Made by a program: the position numbers and the translations under genes. From assembly GCA_963662355.1 (NCBI GenBank), contig OY759361.1:1860001-1924000 (forward strand): DNA of 64,000 bases, written 5' to 3'. The notes beneath the pieces are model-generated. The model did not search any database. It worked only from the letters and a program-made list of their open reading frames with translations, and was not told the origin of the DNA. Of the stretch, positions 1-9,551 are shown piece after piece. Source of the DNA: WTFY01 sp026713925. Its GTDB lineage: Bacteria > Pseudomonadota > Gammaproteobacteria > UBA4575. The first letter of the stretch is position 1. Each line of letters begins with the position of its first letter.

Positions 1-801
1 CCCAAAGGTAGAATGTTGTCAATTTTCAGGCTTTTCAAGCGGGATGAGGATTATTATTTGATTCTACCGAGAGATGTTCTGGAAATGACATTAAGGAAAC
101 TTACCCTGTTCAAGCTCAGAGCTAAGGTTGATTTGTTTGACAAGTCCGGGCAATTTGCTCTGCTCGGAGTAGCTGGGCCTGAAACAGAGACTGTCCTTCG
201 GTGCATGAACATCGAAATCCCTCGAAATGAAAATGAGTGCATACAGGAGGATGAGTTCACAATGATTCGCCTACCAGGGGAAGGCACTAGAGTACTGTTC
301 ATGAGTACTCCTGATAAAGCCGTTTCTCTCTGGGTGCAATTGTCTGAAAAACTGCCGGTCATGACTTCCAGATTGTGGGAAATGCATGACATATACAGCG
401 GAATCCCTCAGATTACTGCCAATACGACTGAAACATTTACTCCGCAAATGACCAATCTGGAAATCATCAACGGAGTAAGCTTCACCAAAGGCTGTTACCC
501 CGGCCAAGAAGTCGTAGCACGCACCCACTATCTGGGTAAACCCAGCCGCCGTATGTACCGGGCCACCATAAAGACGAATCATGCACCTGAACCCGGAACC
601 AACATTTTCTCCCTGGAGAAAGGCAGTCAGGCTGTGGGTAAGATCGTGATGTCCCAGATGGCATCAAACGACGATGCCTCTGCATTAGTCGTATTGCGAA
701 CTGAGCTACAGAATGACCGGAATTTACATATCGAATCGACAACTGGAGCACCAGTTTCCATACAGACATTGCCCTATTCCCTAGAACCTAATCCAGCCTG
801 A
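1..801 (+). CDS. ygfZ: YgfZ/GcvT-family folate-binding protein, 5' end missing
   Basis: The reading frame is open to the first base (codons for P-K-G-R precede the first ATG at 13), so the N-terminal part lies outside the window and about 266 codons remain. The family signature KGCYPGQE is at about residues 163-170 of the visible part, with the usual downstream barrel. YgfZ proteins bind folate and support repair or assembly of certain Fe-S enzymes such as MiaB; the conserved cysteine in the signature is present. It converges on lysS with about 60 bp between stops. The family assignment is firm; the physiological role is taken from homologues. Confidence 0.88.
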   Translation, partial: PKGRMLSIFRLFKRDEDYYLILPRDVLEMTLRKLTLFKLRAKVDLFDKSGQFALLGVAGPETETVLRCMNIEIPRNENECIQEDEFTMIRLPGEGTRVLFMSTPDKAVSLWVQLSEKLPVMTSRLWEMHDIYSGIPQITANTTETFTPQMTNLEIINGVSFTKGCYPGQEVVARTHYLGKPSRRMYRATIKTNHAPEPGTNIFSLEKGSQAVGKIVMSQMASNDDASALVVLRTELQNDRNLHIESTTGAPVSIQTLPYSLEPNPA

Positions 802-862
802 TGAGGATAATCCTGGAGGTTAGCTCCACAGTATTCCAGCTTTTCCTGTGAGCATTAGAGTT

Positions 863-2365
863 TTAGCTGCCCTGATCACTGGATTCCGGGCGCATTTGTG
901 GGAAAAGTATGACATCCCGGATATTGTAAGAATCGGTCAGTAGCATTACCAGGCGGTCAACACCTATGCCCTCTCCCGCAGTAGGAGGCAGACCATATTC
1001 CAGTGCACGAATATAGTCTGCATCATAGCTCATGGCTTCTTTGTCACCACCTTGTTTATCGATGGCCTGCAATCTAAACCGCTCGGCCTGGTCCTCAGGG
1101 TCATTCAACTCTGAAAAACCGTTGGCAATTTCTCTCCCACCCACAAAAAATTCAAAACGATCTGTCACAAACGGATCATCATCATTTTTCCGTGCAAGTG
1201 GAGAGACATCAGCGGGGAATGCAGTGATGAAAGTGGGATCTCTGAGATTTTTTTCAACGGTTTTTTCAAAAATTTCAGTTTGCACTTTACCAAGTCTGTG
1301 ACTCGCTTCTATAGGTACCCCCAGTTCCCCCGCTACAGTCCTTGCACTCTCGAGGGAATCCAGATCTTTAGCAACAAGTTCCGGATTAAAGTGCAGAATT
1401 GACTCCTTTACCGTCATGCGGGTAAATGGTTTGGCAAAGTCGCTGATTTCACTCCCATATTTAATCGATGTGGTACCTAAAACTTCATTGCATACCCAAC
1501 GCATCATCTCTTCAGTGAGGTCCATCATGTCATGGAAATCAGAATAAGCCTGGTAAAACTCCAGCATGGTGAATTCCGGATTATGGTGTGGAGACAATCC
1601 CTCATTGCGGAAATTTCGGTTAATTTCAAATACCCGCTCTATTCCCCCTACTACCAAACGCTTCAAATATAATTCAGGCGCTACACGCAAGTATAGAGAT
1701 TTGCCCAGCGCATTATGATACGTTTCAAAAGGCCGCGCTGCTGCACCTCCTGCAATGGACTGCATCATTGGAGTTTCTACTTCAACATACCTGCGAGCAA
1801 GTAGAAACTTCCTCAGACATTGAATGATTTCAGTGCGTTTTCTCAATACTGCACGCGAGTCCTCATTCATGATTAAATCGACATATCGTTGCCGATACCT
1901 CTGCTCTTGGTCTGTAAGACCATGATATTTTTCAGGCAACGGACGCAAGGATTTTGTTAGCAAGACTGCTGACTGTATCTTAACGTACAAATCACCTTTT
2001 CTGGACCTATGAACAGGCCCAGATATTCCTACAACATCACCTACATCCCACGTATCAATTTCCTGAATCAGCAGTTCCTCCGAGTTTTTACGATCAATGT
2101 AGGCCTGTATGCAGCCGGTCATGTCCTGTAACACTAAAAAAGAACTGCGTATCCTCATGATACGTGCACCAATTGCGACACATTGGTTTAACTCACTGAG
2201 CTCGTCTCTGGATTTCTCACGAAGTGTATCCTGCAGATCCTGTGCATAGCTGTTCCGGCGAAAGTGATTAGGAAAAGCAGTACCTCGTTGCCTGTGTAAA
2301 GCCAGTTTTGCACGCCTTTGGGCAATGAGTCTGTTCTCATCCTGCATCTGGCTTTCTTCTGACAT
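863..2365 (-). CDS. lysS: Lysyl-tRNA synthetase, class II
   Basis: Charges tRNA-Lys with lysine in the cytoplasm. The 500-residue length is normal for the class II enzyme. The N-terminal OB-fold (about residues 60-160) is followed by the catalytic core. Motif 2 is visible around FRNEGLSPHHNPEFTMLE and motif 3 as GEGIGVDRLVML near the C-terminus. The start lies 5 bp after the prfB stop, so the pair is cotranscribed as prfB-lysS, the order seen in many gammaproteobacteria. Confidence 0.97.
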   Translation of the reverse strand: MSEESQMQDENRLIAQRRAKLALHRQRGTAFPNHFRRNSYAQDLQDTLREKSRDELSELNQCVAIGARIMRIRSSFLVLQDMTGCIQAYIDRKNSEELLIQEIDTWDVGDVVGISGPVHRSRKGDLYVKIQSAVLLTKSLRPLPEKYHGLTDQEQRYRQRYVDLIMNEDSRAVLRKRTEIIQCLRKFLLARRYVEVETPMMQSIAGGAAARPFETYHNALGKSLYLRVAPELYLKRLVVGGIERVFEINRNFRNEGLSPHHNPEFTMLEFYQAYSDFHDMMDLTEEMMRWVCNEVLGTTSIKYGSEISDFAKPFTRMTVKESILHFNPELVAKDLDSLESARTVAGELGVPIEASHRLGKVQTEIFEKTVEKNLRDPTFITAFPADVSPLARKNDDDPFVTDRFEFFVGGREIANGFSELNDPEDQAERFRLQAIDKQGGDKEAMSYDADYIRALEYGLPPTAGEGIGVDRLVMLLTDSYNIRDVILFPQMRPESSDQGS

Positions 2366-2370
2366 GCTGT

Positions 2371-3466
2371 CTACAGACCACTTTTAAGGCTTGCTTCGAT
2401 GAACGGGTCAAGATTGCCATCAAGTACAGCCTGTGTATTGCCTGTTTCAACTGTTGTCCGCAAATCCTTGATGCGGGACTGATCCAGCACATACGAGCGA
2501 ATCTGGCTGCCCCAGCCGATATCTGCTTTGCTATCTTCTAAAACCTTTTTTTCTCCTTCACGCCTTTTAAACTCCATCTCATACAACTTTGCCTTGAGCT
2601 GCTTCATAGCAGTATCCTTGTTCCTGTGCTTGGAACGATCATTCTGACATTGCGTTACGATCCCACTTGGCAGATGTGTGATACGCACAGCTGACTCAGT
2701 TTTGTTTACGTGCTGACCCCCGGCTCCACTCGCGCGATACACGTCAATTCGCAAATCAGCAGGATTGACCTCGATATCGATATCATCACTAACCTCAGGT
2801 GACACAAATACTGCTGCAAAGGAAGTGTGCCTGCGATTGCCCGAATCAAATGGTGATTTTCGAACCAGACGATGTACACCTGTTTCAGTTCGTAGCCAGC
2901 CGAACGCGTACTCACCTTCAAACCTGATTGTTGCGCTCTTGATACCAGCCACTTCACCAGGGGAGACCTCAATCAACTCAGTCTTAAAATTTTTGCGTTC
3001 GCCCCAACGCAGGTACATGCGCAATAACATTTCAGCCCAGTCCTGAGCCTCTGTGCCTCCAGAACCAGACTGAACATCCAGAAAGGCATTACCTGAATCC
3101 ATATCACCGGAAAACATACGATTAAACTCAAGCTTTGCTACCTGGGACTCAAGCTTCGACAGATCTTTCGCTACAGCCTGAATAGCTTCCAAGTCGCCCT
3201 CATTCACCGCCAGCTCAAGCAGGCTCTTTGCATCAGCTACCTCTTCTTCTACGTGCTCGATTGTTTTTACAACCCCTTCAAGCTTCACACGTTGTTTGCT
3301 GAGCTTCTGTATAGCTTCGGGCTGATTCCAGGTTTCAGTACTTTCTAGTTCAAGGTAGATTTCGTGCAAACGTTCTCGCTTTCCATCATAGTCAAAGGTA
3401 CCCCCTTAGGTTCGTAGCACGAACCTTCAGATCCTCAATCAGACTTTGTAATGAGTTGGTTTCCAT
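2371..3466 (-). CDS. prfB: Peptide chain release factor 2, programmed +1 frameshift
   Basis: RF2 recognises UGA and UAA stops and triggers peptide release. The gene is in two frames. A 24-codon leader starts at the ATG at 3466-3464 (protein METNSLQ...LRGYL) and ends at an in-frame TGA (3394-3392). The remaining 332 or so codons are in the +1 frame and continue as LDYDGKRERLHE, which matches RF2. The tripeptide SPF anticodon mimic (RKSPFDSG) and the catalytic GGQ loop (GAGGQHVNKTES) are intact. This is autoregulation, not a broken gene: low RF2 lets the ribosome slip past the UGA. Confidence 0.96.
3391..3407 (-). promoter_or_regulatory. RF2 programmed +1 frameshift site
   Basis: On the minus strand the sequence reads AGGGGG-TAC-CTT-TGA-C: an internal Shine-Dalgarno-like AGGGGG, the slippery CTT codon, a UGA stop and the following C that makes termination weak. 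This is the classic arrangement of bacterial prfB, in which the ribosome shifts forward one base on CTT when RF2 is scarce. Confidence 0.95.
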
Positions 3467-3682
3467 ATAGTTTTTCCGGGTAAGAGAAGGCGCGTATAAT
3501 ACCGCATTAGCATTGCTAACAGTAGGTCCCGAAATATACAGACCCCAGCAGCCCCCACAGCAACCCCAAGCATCCAAACACCTAGGCGGGCAATCCAGAT
3601 CAGTTCCATTACCGGATCACAGGTCATAGCTGAAGGTAATATATACTTAATATCCTCAACTGGTACAGACGACATTGTGTAA

Positions 3683-5113
3683 ATGGCAGGCATGAACGAA
3701 CATATTTTGTTTCTGACAGGGAAGCTGGCAGAAAAAAGCCTGCATCGTGTGCTGCAATCCATACAGCCAACAGACTTCACTTATGACATTCGCCAGCTAG
3801 GTGTAAGTGTAGCGGCATTGATGACAACGCAGCTAATTGAAAAACGTCTAACCAACATCGGGCATGTAAGCCGGATTGTGATCCCCGGTCGCTGCAGAGG
3901 CGATATAGACATTCTTTCTAGATCACTAGGTGTTGCAGTCGAGCGAGGCCCAAACGAACTAAAGGACTTGCCTGCCTACCTTGGTCGCGCGTCAATAAAA
4001 ACAGACCTGGACAAATCCGACGTACAGATATTCGCAGAGATAGTTGATGCACCCAACATGTCTGTAGAAGAGATTATTAAACGTGCATACACGTATCAAC
4101 AGGACGGGGCAGACATCATAGACGTTGGCTGTTTGCCCGGCACTTCCTTTCCACACCTAAAAGAGGCTGTACACGCCCTTAAATCAGAAAATTTCAAAGT
4201 CAGTGTGGATTCACTTACACCAAAAGACCTGATCACCGGGGGCTTGGCTGGCGCAGACTATCTCCTGAGCCTGGATGAAAAAAGCCTGTGGGTTTTGGAA
4301 GAAGTTGATGCCATACCTATTGTAATCGGCTATCCACCAAGTAGCGCCCGGTCCCTTTACCGGGTTATCGATAAGCTGTCTGTATCGGGTAGAAATTTTA
4401 TTGCCGATTCAATACTTGACCCGATTCATTTTGGCTTTACGGAATCCATAGTCCGGTACAGAAACTTACGAAAACGCTATCCAGATATTGAAATTATGAT
4501 GGGCATTGGAAATCTTACCGAACTCACTCATGCGGACTCAGCCGGCACAAACGCAATTTTAGCAGGGATGATTTCAGAACTTGAAATTCACCATTTGCTC
4601 ATTACAGAAGTAAGTGAGCACTGTCGCTATGCTGTTCGGGAAGCAGACCTGGCACGGCGTATCATGCATGCCTCTAAAATCGATAACGTACCACCTAAAG
4701 GCTACAATAATGGACTCATGGGACTGCATGAACCTGAACCCTTTCCCTACAGTGTAGAAGAAATCAAGGAGTTTGCAGCAGGAGTCAAAGACCCAAACTA
4801 CCGGATACAGGTAAGCAAGGATGGCATTCACACCTATAACCGTGATGGCATGCATACCACAACGGACCCTTATGAAATCTATCCAGATCTACATATCGAA
4901 AATGATATCGGTCACGCATTTTATCTTGGTGTGGAACATGCTCGCGCACAAATTGCCTGGCAACTGGGTAAAAGATATGAACAGGATGAGGAGTTGGACT
5001 GGGGCGTGGCTACCCAAAAGCAACCGGAAAACCTAGGGCATTACAAGCCGGAAGGTACGACCATGCACACCCGTAAAGCCCGCAAAACTATCTTGAAAAA
5101 CAGGAAAAAATAA
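3683..5113 (+). CDS. Dihydropteroate-synthase-like protein of the H4MPT cluster (DUF6513 type)
   Basis: A 476-residue protein with an N-terminal domain (about residues 1-115) followed by a TIM barrel related to dihydropteroate synthase (AYTYQQDGADIIDVG and later strands). Archaeal homologues are considered candidates for the pterin-condensing steps of methanopterin synthesis. In methylotrophs this family occurs only with H4MPT genes, so a role in H4MPT assembly is inferred, not shown. A genuine folP lies at about 41 kb, so this is not the folate enzyme. The start could also be the ATG three codons later (MNEHILFL). It is divergent from prfB, and DUF447 follows after 6 bp. Confidence 0.85.
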   Translation: MAGMNEHILFLTGKLAEKSLHRVLQSIQPTDFTYDIRQLGVSVAALMTTQLIEKRLTNIGHVSRIVIPGRCRGDIDILSRSLGVAVERGPNELKDLPAYLGRASIKTDLDKSDVQIFAEIVDAPNMSVEEIIKRAYTYQQDGADIIDVGCLPGTSFPHLKEAVHALKSENFKVSVDSLTPKDLITGGLAGADYLLSLDEKSLWVLEEVDAIPIVIGYPPSSARSLYRVIDKLSVSGRNFIADSILDPIHFGFTESIVRYRNLRKRYPDIEIMMGIGNLTELTHADSAGTNAILAGMISELEIHHLLITEVSEHCRYAVREADLARRIMHASKIDNVPPKGYNNGLMGLHEPEPFPYSVEEIKEFAAGVKDPNYRIQVSKDGIHTYNRDGMHTTTDPYEIYPDLHIENDIGHAFYLGVEHARAQIAWQLGKRYEQDEELDWGVATQKQPENLGHYKPEGTTMHTRKARKTILKNRKK

Positions 5114-5119
5114 TCAGGC

Positions 5120-5695
5120 ATGCCATTTATCAGGGAATGCATTGTCACTACAGTCGATGATGGCGGAAACGTCCACGTAGCCCCCATGGGAATTCATGAA
5201 GATGAAAATCGTTTTATCATATTACCGTTCAAGCCATCCATCACTTTGGATAACCTAGAGAAGCAGGGAACGGCAACTCTCAATTATACGGATGATGTTC
5301 GAGTCTATGCTGGCTGCCTCACAAACCACAACGACTGGCCTACCCGTGACACAACAATCATCCAGGGTGCACGTTTAGAAAACTGCCTGGCACATACAGA
5401 ACTGGAGGTGATCCGAAAAACTGATGATATAGTTCGGCCCGAATACCTCTGCAAATCTGTTTATGAAGCCACGCATGCCCCGTTTCACGGCTATAATCGC
5501 GCTCAGTCTGCAGTGGTCGAGCTTGCAATCTTAGTCAGTCGTTTGCACATCCTGAATGAAGAGAAGGTCAATCGGGAGATTAAATACCTGAAAACAAGTG
5601 TCGAGAAAACTGCCGGTCCACGAGAACAGGAGGCATGGAGGTGGTTGATGTTGAAAGTAGCCAGTTTTCGAGAGTCGAAAAAGGAGAGTTTATGA
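5120..5695 (+). CDS. DUF447 family protein (FMN-binding split-barrel type)
   Basis: A 191-residue protein of the DUF447 family. Recognisable features are the opening strand RECIVTTVDDGGNVHVAPMG and the segment RAQSAVVELAILVSRL in the C-terminal half. Members are found in methanogens and in H4MPT-containing methylotrophs and resemble flavin-reductase-like split barrels; the biochemical function is unknown. It sits 6 bp behind the pteroate-synthase-like gene and overlaps the mfnB-like gene by an ATGA junction, so the three are translationally coupled. Confidence 0.85.
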   Translation: MPFIRECIVTTVDDGGNVHVAPMGIHEDENRFIILPFKPSITLDNLEKQGTATLNYTDDVRVYAGCLTNHNDWPTRDTTIIQGARLENCLAHTELEVIRKTDDIVRPEYLCKSVYEATHAPFHGYNRAQSAVVELAILVSRLHILNEEKVNREIKYLKTSVEKTAGPREQEAWRWLMLKVASFRESKKESL

Positions 5696-6408
5696 TGACA
5701 GGCATGCTCGCAAGCGTGCGCAATCTGGAAGAGGCAAATATCGTATGCGAAGGTGGCGCTGACATTGTCGACCTTAAGGAACCTGACTACGGTGCACTAG
5801 GTGCCGTCCCCTTGGATATGATGCACCGCGTAGTCGATGCACTATGGGAAAAATGCCTCATTAGTGCTACCACCGGAGACTTGCCCGCCAACGCATCCGC
5901 AATCGAAGATCAAGTCATGAAGACCTCCGAAACAGGTGTCGATTACGTCAAGGTAGGAATGTTCAGCAAACAGCATATAGAAAACTGCCTCCCGCACCTG
6001 GCCTCTTGCGCCTGCAAGGGTATCGCCATAATTGCTGTTATGTTTGCTGATTTGGACTTTGATATGGATTATGCAATCCAAACGGCAAAACAGGCTGGGC
6101 TAAGAGGCATTATGCTGGATACGGCACGCAAGGGCTCTGGGAGCTTACTCAAGCACAAAAGTATTTTGCAACTCGAGTATTTCGTTAACCGCTCCCGGCA
6201 AAATGGTTTGCTAATTGGGCTAGCCGGTTCGTTAACAGTAGAAGATATTCCAGCGGTAATCAAGGCTGGCCCCAATTATATTGGTTTTCGCTCGGCACTA
6301 TGCTCAAGCCAGCAAAGAACTAGCTATATCGACAAGAGCGCCTTTCAGGAGGTCAGAAGCAGTATTCCTATCCTTGCCGGGCAGAATTCAGCTTCAAGAA
6401 AGATTTAA
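5692..6408 (+). CDS. mfnB: MfnB-like (5-formylfuran-3-yl)methyl phosphate synthase
   Basis: MfnB makes the furan core of methanofuran from two glyceraldehyde 3-phosphate molecules. The catalytic-lysine motif of the family is visible near the N-terminus (DIVDLKEPDYGALGA). The ATG at 5692 is chosen because AAGGAGAG stands just before it and it overlaps the DUF447 stop (ATGA); the longer frame from 5635 lies inside DUF447. The length of about 238 residues is normal. The 3' end overlaps the tail of the convergent RND gene by 41 bp. In this organism the product would be methylofuran, the carrier used by the Fhc complex. Confidence 0.86.
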   Translation: MMTGMLASVRNLEEANIVCEGGADIVDLKEPDYGALGAVPLDMMHRVVDALWEKCLISATTGDLPANASAIEDQVMKTSETGVDYVKVGMFSKQHIENCLPHLASCACKGIAIIAVMFADLDFDMDYAIQTAKQAGLRGIMLDTARKGSGSLLKHKSILQLEYFVNRSRQNGLLIGLAGSLTVEDIPAVIKAGPNYIGFRSALCSSQQRTSYIDKSAFQEVRSSIPILAGQNSASRKI

Positions 6409-8914
6409 AAGGCCGAGTGGACGTGGCCTCAAGCAATAGAGGAATAACGCTGAATGTTGCAAACAGGGAAATCAGCATGGCTAAGCTGGTAAGCAGCCCA
6501 AAATAAATTGAGGGGATAAAGTTGGACAATACGAGTATGAGAAATCCCAGAGCAATTGTTATCGATGTAAAATAAAGTGCTTTGCCAACGGTCGTTTGTG
6601 CAGTATGCATGGCCTTGAAGTGATCACCCCCGTGTGCGCATTCTTTCTTGTAACGATGAATGTAGTGTATGGCATAATCAACACCCACCCCTACCGTGAT
6701 TGCAGCAGTAGTAATCGTCATGATATCCAGAGGTATCCCCAAGACGCCTATCAGTCCCAGTATAAACAGTACAGTAAATGCATTGGGCAGAGCTCCGATT
6801 AACGCCAGCCTTAAACTGCGAAACAAAACTGTCAGCACAACAAGAATACAGGCAAATACTGTACCCAGAGTCAAAATCTGGGAGCGGAACAAACTCTGTA
6901 AGAGATTATTGTACAAAACACTTACACCGGTGAGTTTTGCCTCTTCATTCTCTTTGACATAATTGTTATTGATTTCGGAGTGTATTTTTTTCAACAAGTC
7001 GTTTCTTACCAAAGAAGGATCTGAGTCCTTAATGCGTGCCAAAATTCTGGCCTGGGTCCCATCTTTCGAGATAAAGGGAAAGATCACATCTTGCTTCATA
7101 TCTTCAGGCACTTTTGAGTAGATCAGCGACAAATGGAAGTCCTCCAAGGCTTCGCCATTGTTTACGGCCCGGAAGACTTGTTCAATACTCGAGAGTGACA
7201 GAACTTTACCGACCTGTGGCAAACCTTCAAGATAATCATGTATTCGATCTATTTTCCTGATACCGCTTCGATTGTACCAGTAGCTCTTGGTTGTGAAGTC
7301 ATCCTGGGTGTCTTCAAGCTCTGCCAAGTAGTCATCAAATTCATCCATTTCCTCCTCGGTTTCTGCCTCCAGCCCGGTATCCGATGTAGCCTCAAGCATG
7401 ACTTCTAGCGGGACTGTACCTCCGAGCTCCAGATCTATTGTTTTCAGCCCCTTATAAATGTCTGTTGACTCCTTGAAGTAATCAATAAACCGGTTCTCAA
7501 CAGTCAGCTGACTGATTCCAATCATACTGAACACAAACATACCCGCTAACACAGTTGCTGACATTTTCTTGTGTTCCATAACCAGACTGAGAATCCTGTC
7601 AAGAAACACGGAGTATGTATCTTTACGAAATTGCCTGGGCGCAGGACCTATCAGCCTGATCAGCGCAGGCAAGACAGTAAACGTGAGCACAAATGCACAG
7701 AAAAGTCCCAAAATCATCATGTACCCAAAAGTTATGAGAGGCCTTATGTCACTCAAAGTCAATGAAAAAAATGCGACAGCAGAAGTCAACACCATGTAAA
7801 AGCACGGAGTCACGATTTGTGACACTGCTGTTTTTGTATTTTCTTCAGTATTGTCACCTGGATTCAGCAACTGGATTTCCTGATACCGGATAATGACGTG
7901 TATCGACAACGCGATCGAAAAGATTATCAGTAACGCTATAAAGTTTGAGGAAACGACCGTCAGCTGAAAACCCAGCAAGCCTATGAGCCCGGTAACCAGC
8001 AGTACATTCAAGACTGCACATACTAACGCGAGAAATATCCATGCTGGATTGCGGAAAAAAATAAACAGTACGATGACCATAATGACCGCAATAGCAATGC
8101 CAAAAGTTTTCAAGTCGTTCAGGGCAAACATTTTCACGTCACTTATAATCAACGGCGTGCCTGCCAGATAAAATTGACCTTTTTCTTGCACGCTGGAAAG
8201 TACAGCACGTATTGAAGTTAGAATACGTTCAAATCGCTTACTCTCTAATTCCTTTTGTACACTCAACTTTTCCCGTACTGATTCAAGCTCAGCCTGTTCC
8301 CCTTCTGACAGCAGTTGGCTATTGTATTTTTGTACCAACTGAAATTTCCTCTCTAGCAACCCTGCAAGTTCATGGTTTTTCTGAATCGCCACCTGCATTG
8401 CAGTCAGACTGAGATCCTTGCTCACCAGATTATCTACGTAAATAGAACTGGTAGTGAATTCCTCAAGTGCCTTACCCAAATCTACTTGTGAGGACAGTAA
8501 ATTTGGGTATGTTATCGCGCCGGTCTTTTCGTCCTCCTGCTGTTGTAAAAGTAATGGCACATTAACAATTGAAGTAACTCCGGCTACGCCCTCGATCTGC
8601 CCAAACTGCTCTGAGAGGTTTTCAATCAGCTCAATCGTGTCCCTGTCCAGAATTCCCGCACGGGGCTTTACTCCAACAACGACAAAGTCATCCAGCCCAA
8701 AATGGCGATGCACTTTCCGGTAGTACTCAAGATCAGGATCGTTCTCAAGCATCAGTGAGTCAGGTGATGCATCAATGTGCAGTTTTTTGATATGCGGACT
8801 TACGGCGATGACCAGTGCCAGCATACCCAAGATAACGAGATACGGGTGATGCATGACGATGCGTACAAAATTTCTCGTCAGTGTGTGGAACATTGTCAAA
8901 TTTGTATCACTCAT
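6368..8914 (-). CDS. RND/MMPL-superfamily membrane transporter
   Basis: An 848-residue inner-membrane protein with the two-fold RND layout: one N-terminal helix (about residues 22-40), a large periplasmic loop, a helix bundle (about 270-440), then the same pattern repeated with the second bundle near the C-terminus. The motif GVGVDYAIHYIHRYK is typical of MMPL/patched-like exporters. A very acidic stretch (about residues 500-530) lies at the start of the second loop. It is the last gene of the mfnD-mfnF-pabB-mfnE run, 49 bp after mfnE. The substrate is unknown. Confidence 0.85.
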   Translation of the reverse strand: MSDTNLTMFHTLTRNFVRIVMHHPYLVILGMLALVIAVSPHIKKLHIDASPDSLMLENDPDLEYYRKVHRHFGLDDFVVVGVKPRAGILDRDTIELIENLSEQFGQIEGVAGVTSIVNVPLLLQQQEDEKTGAITYPNLLSSQVDLGKALEEFTTSSIYVDNLVSKDLSLTAMQVAIQKNHELAGLLERKFQLVQKYNSQLLSEGEQAELESVREKLSVQKELESKRFERILTSIRAVLSSVQEKGQFYLAGTPLIISDVKMFALNDLKTFGIAIAVIMVIVLFIFFRNPAWIFLALVCAVLNVLLVTGLIGLLGFQLTVVSSNFIALLIIFSIALSIHVIIRYQEIQLLNPGDNTEENTKTAVSQIVTPCFYMVLTSAVAFFSLTLSDIRPLITFGYMMILGLFCAFVLTFTVLPALIRLIGPAPRQFRKDTYSVFLDRILSLVMEHKKMSATVLAGMFVFSMIGISQLTVENRFIDYFKESTDIYKGLKTIDLELGGTVPLEVMLEATSDTGLEAETEEEMDEFDDYLAELEDTQDDFTTKSYWYNRSGIRKIDRIHDYLEGLPQVGKVLSLSSIEQVFRAVNNGEALEDFHLSLIYSKVPEDMKQDVIFPFISKDGTQARILARIKDSDPSLVRNDLLKKIHSEINNNYVKENEEAKLTGVSVLYNNLLQSLFRSQILTLGTVFACILVVLTVLFRSLRLALIGALPNAFTVLFILGLIGVLGIPLDIMTITTAAITVGVGVDYAIHYIHRYKKECAHGGDHFKAMHTAQTTVGKALYFTSITIALGFLILVLSNFIPSIYFGLLTSLAMLISLFATFSVIPLLLEATSTRPFKSFLKLNSARQG

Positions 8915-8963
8915 CAGCCTTGTAGACTAACACAAATATTAGGGCAAAGTGCCGAACAGACAT

Positions 8964-9551
8964 TCAGGTTATGCCTATCAGTTTTGCAAATTCATTGGCA
9001 TGAGACTTGTGCATGAAGTGTGCTGTAATTCCCTTGTCTGCAAGCAGCGTAGGCAAAACCGGGTCTATACACTCATGCTTTTTCAGATCATGAATTGAGA
9101 CGTTTAAAAGTGTAGCCGGCGCAGATTTCACAAATAACAGATGTTCAATAGATAAATATCTGGCTAACCATGCAGCGAGGCTGTCTGACGTGACGTCCCA
9201 AGTTCTTGCGAGCTCGCAATGCTGGCTCACCATATGATAAGGCTCCCATATTGCGACCTTGCCATCATCCCAGCAGGATTGAATCCGTTCCCTGCAGCTT
9301 GCAAGACACATCCGTGGGCACAACGATGCCAACATGTAGCCAAACTGCTGCATACCTAGTACCGCCATATTATGTGCGAGTGTCATGTCAAGGCCAAATT
9401 GCCTGTCAGTAGTACGCACTTGGTCTGCATAAGGGCCTCCACCCGGCACAATCACAAACTGATGTGTGCTGCAAGCATCCAAGATGTCCAGCCACTCCTT
9501 TAGGTGACTGCTCCCATACAAGCTGCCGCCGATCTTAACTACCCATGGCAT
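8964..9551 (-). CDS. mfnE: MfnE-like amino acid kinase family protein
   Basis: A 195-residue protein of the amino acid kinase fold, with the glycine-rich VVKIGGSLYGSS at the N-terminus, the VPGGGPYADQVR loop and DVTSDSLAAWLA later. In methanogens MfnE phosphorylates aminomethylfuran phosphate in methanofuran synthesis. Position beside MfnF-, MfnD- and MfnB-like genes supports the same step for methylofuran. It begins inside the 3' end of pabB (17 bp overlap). The exact substrate is inferred from family and context. Confidence 0.8.
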   Translation of the reverse strand: MPWVVKIGGSLYGSSHLKEWLDILDACSTHQFVIVPGGGPYADQVRTTDRQFGLDMTLAHNMAVLGMQQFGYMLASLCPRMCLASCRERIQSCWDDGKVAIWEPYHMVSQHCELARTWDVTSDSLAAWLARYLSIEHLLFVKSAPATLLNVSIHDLKKHECIDPVLPTLLADKGITAHFMHKSHANEFAKLIGIT

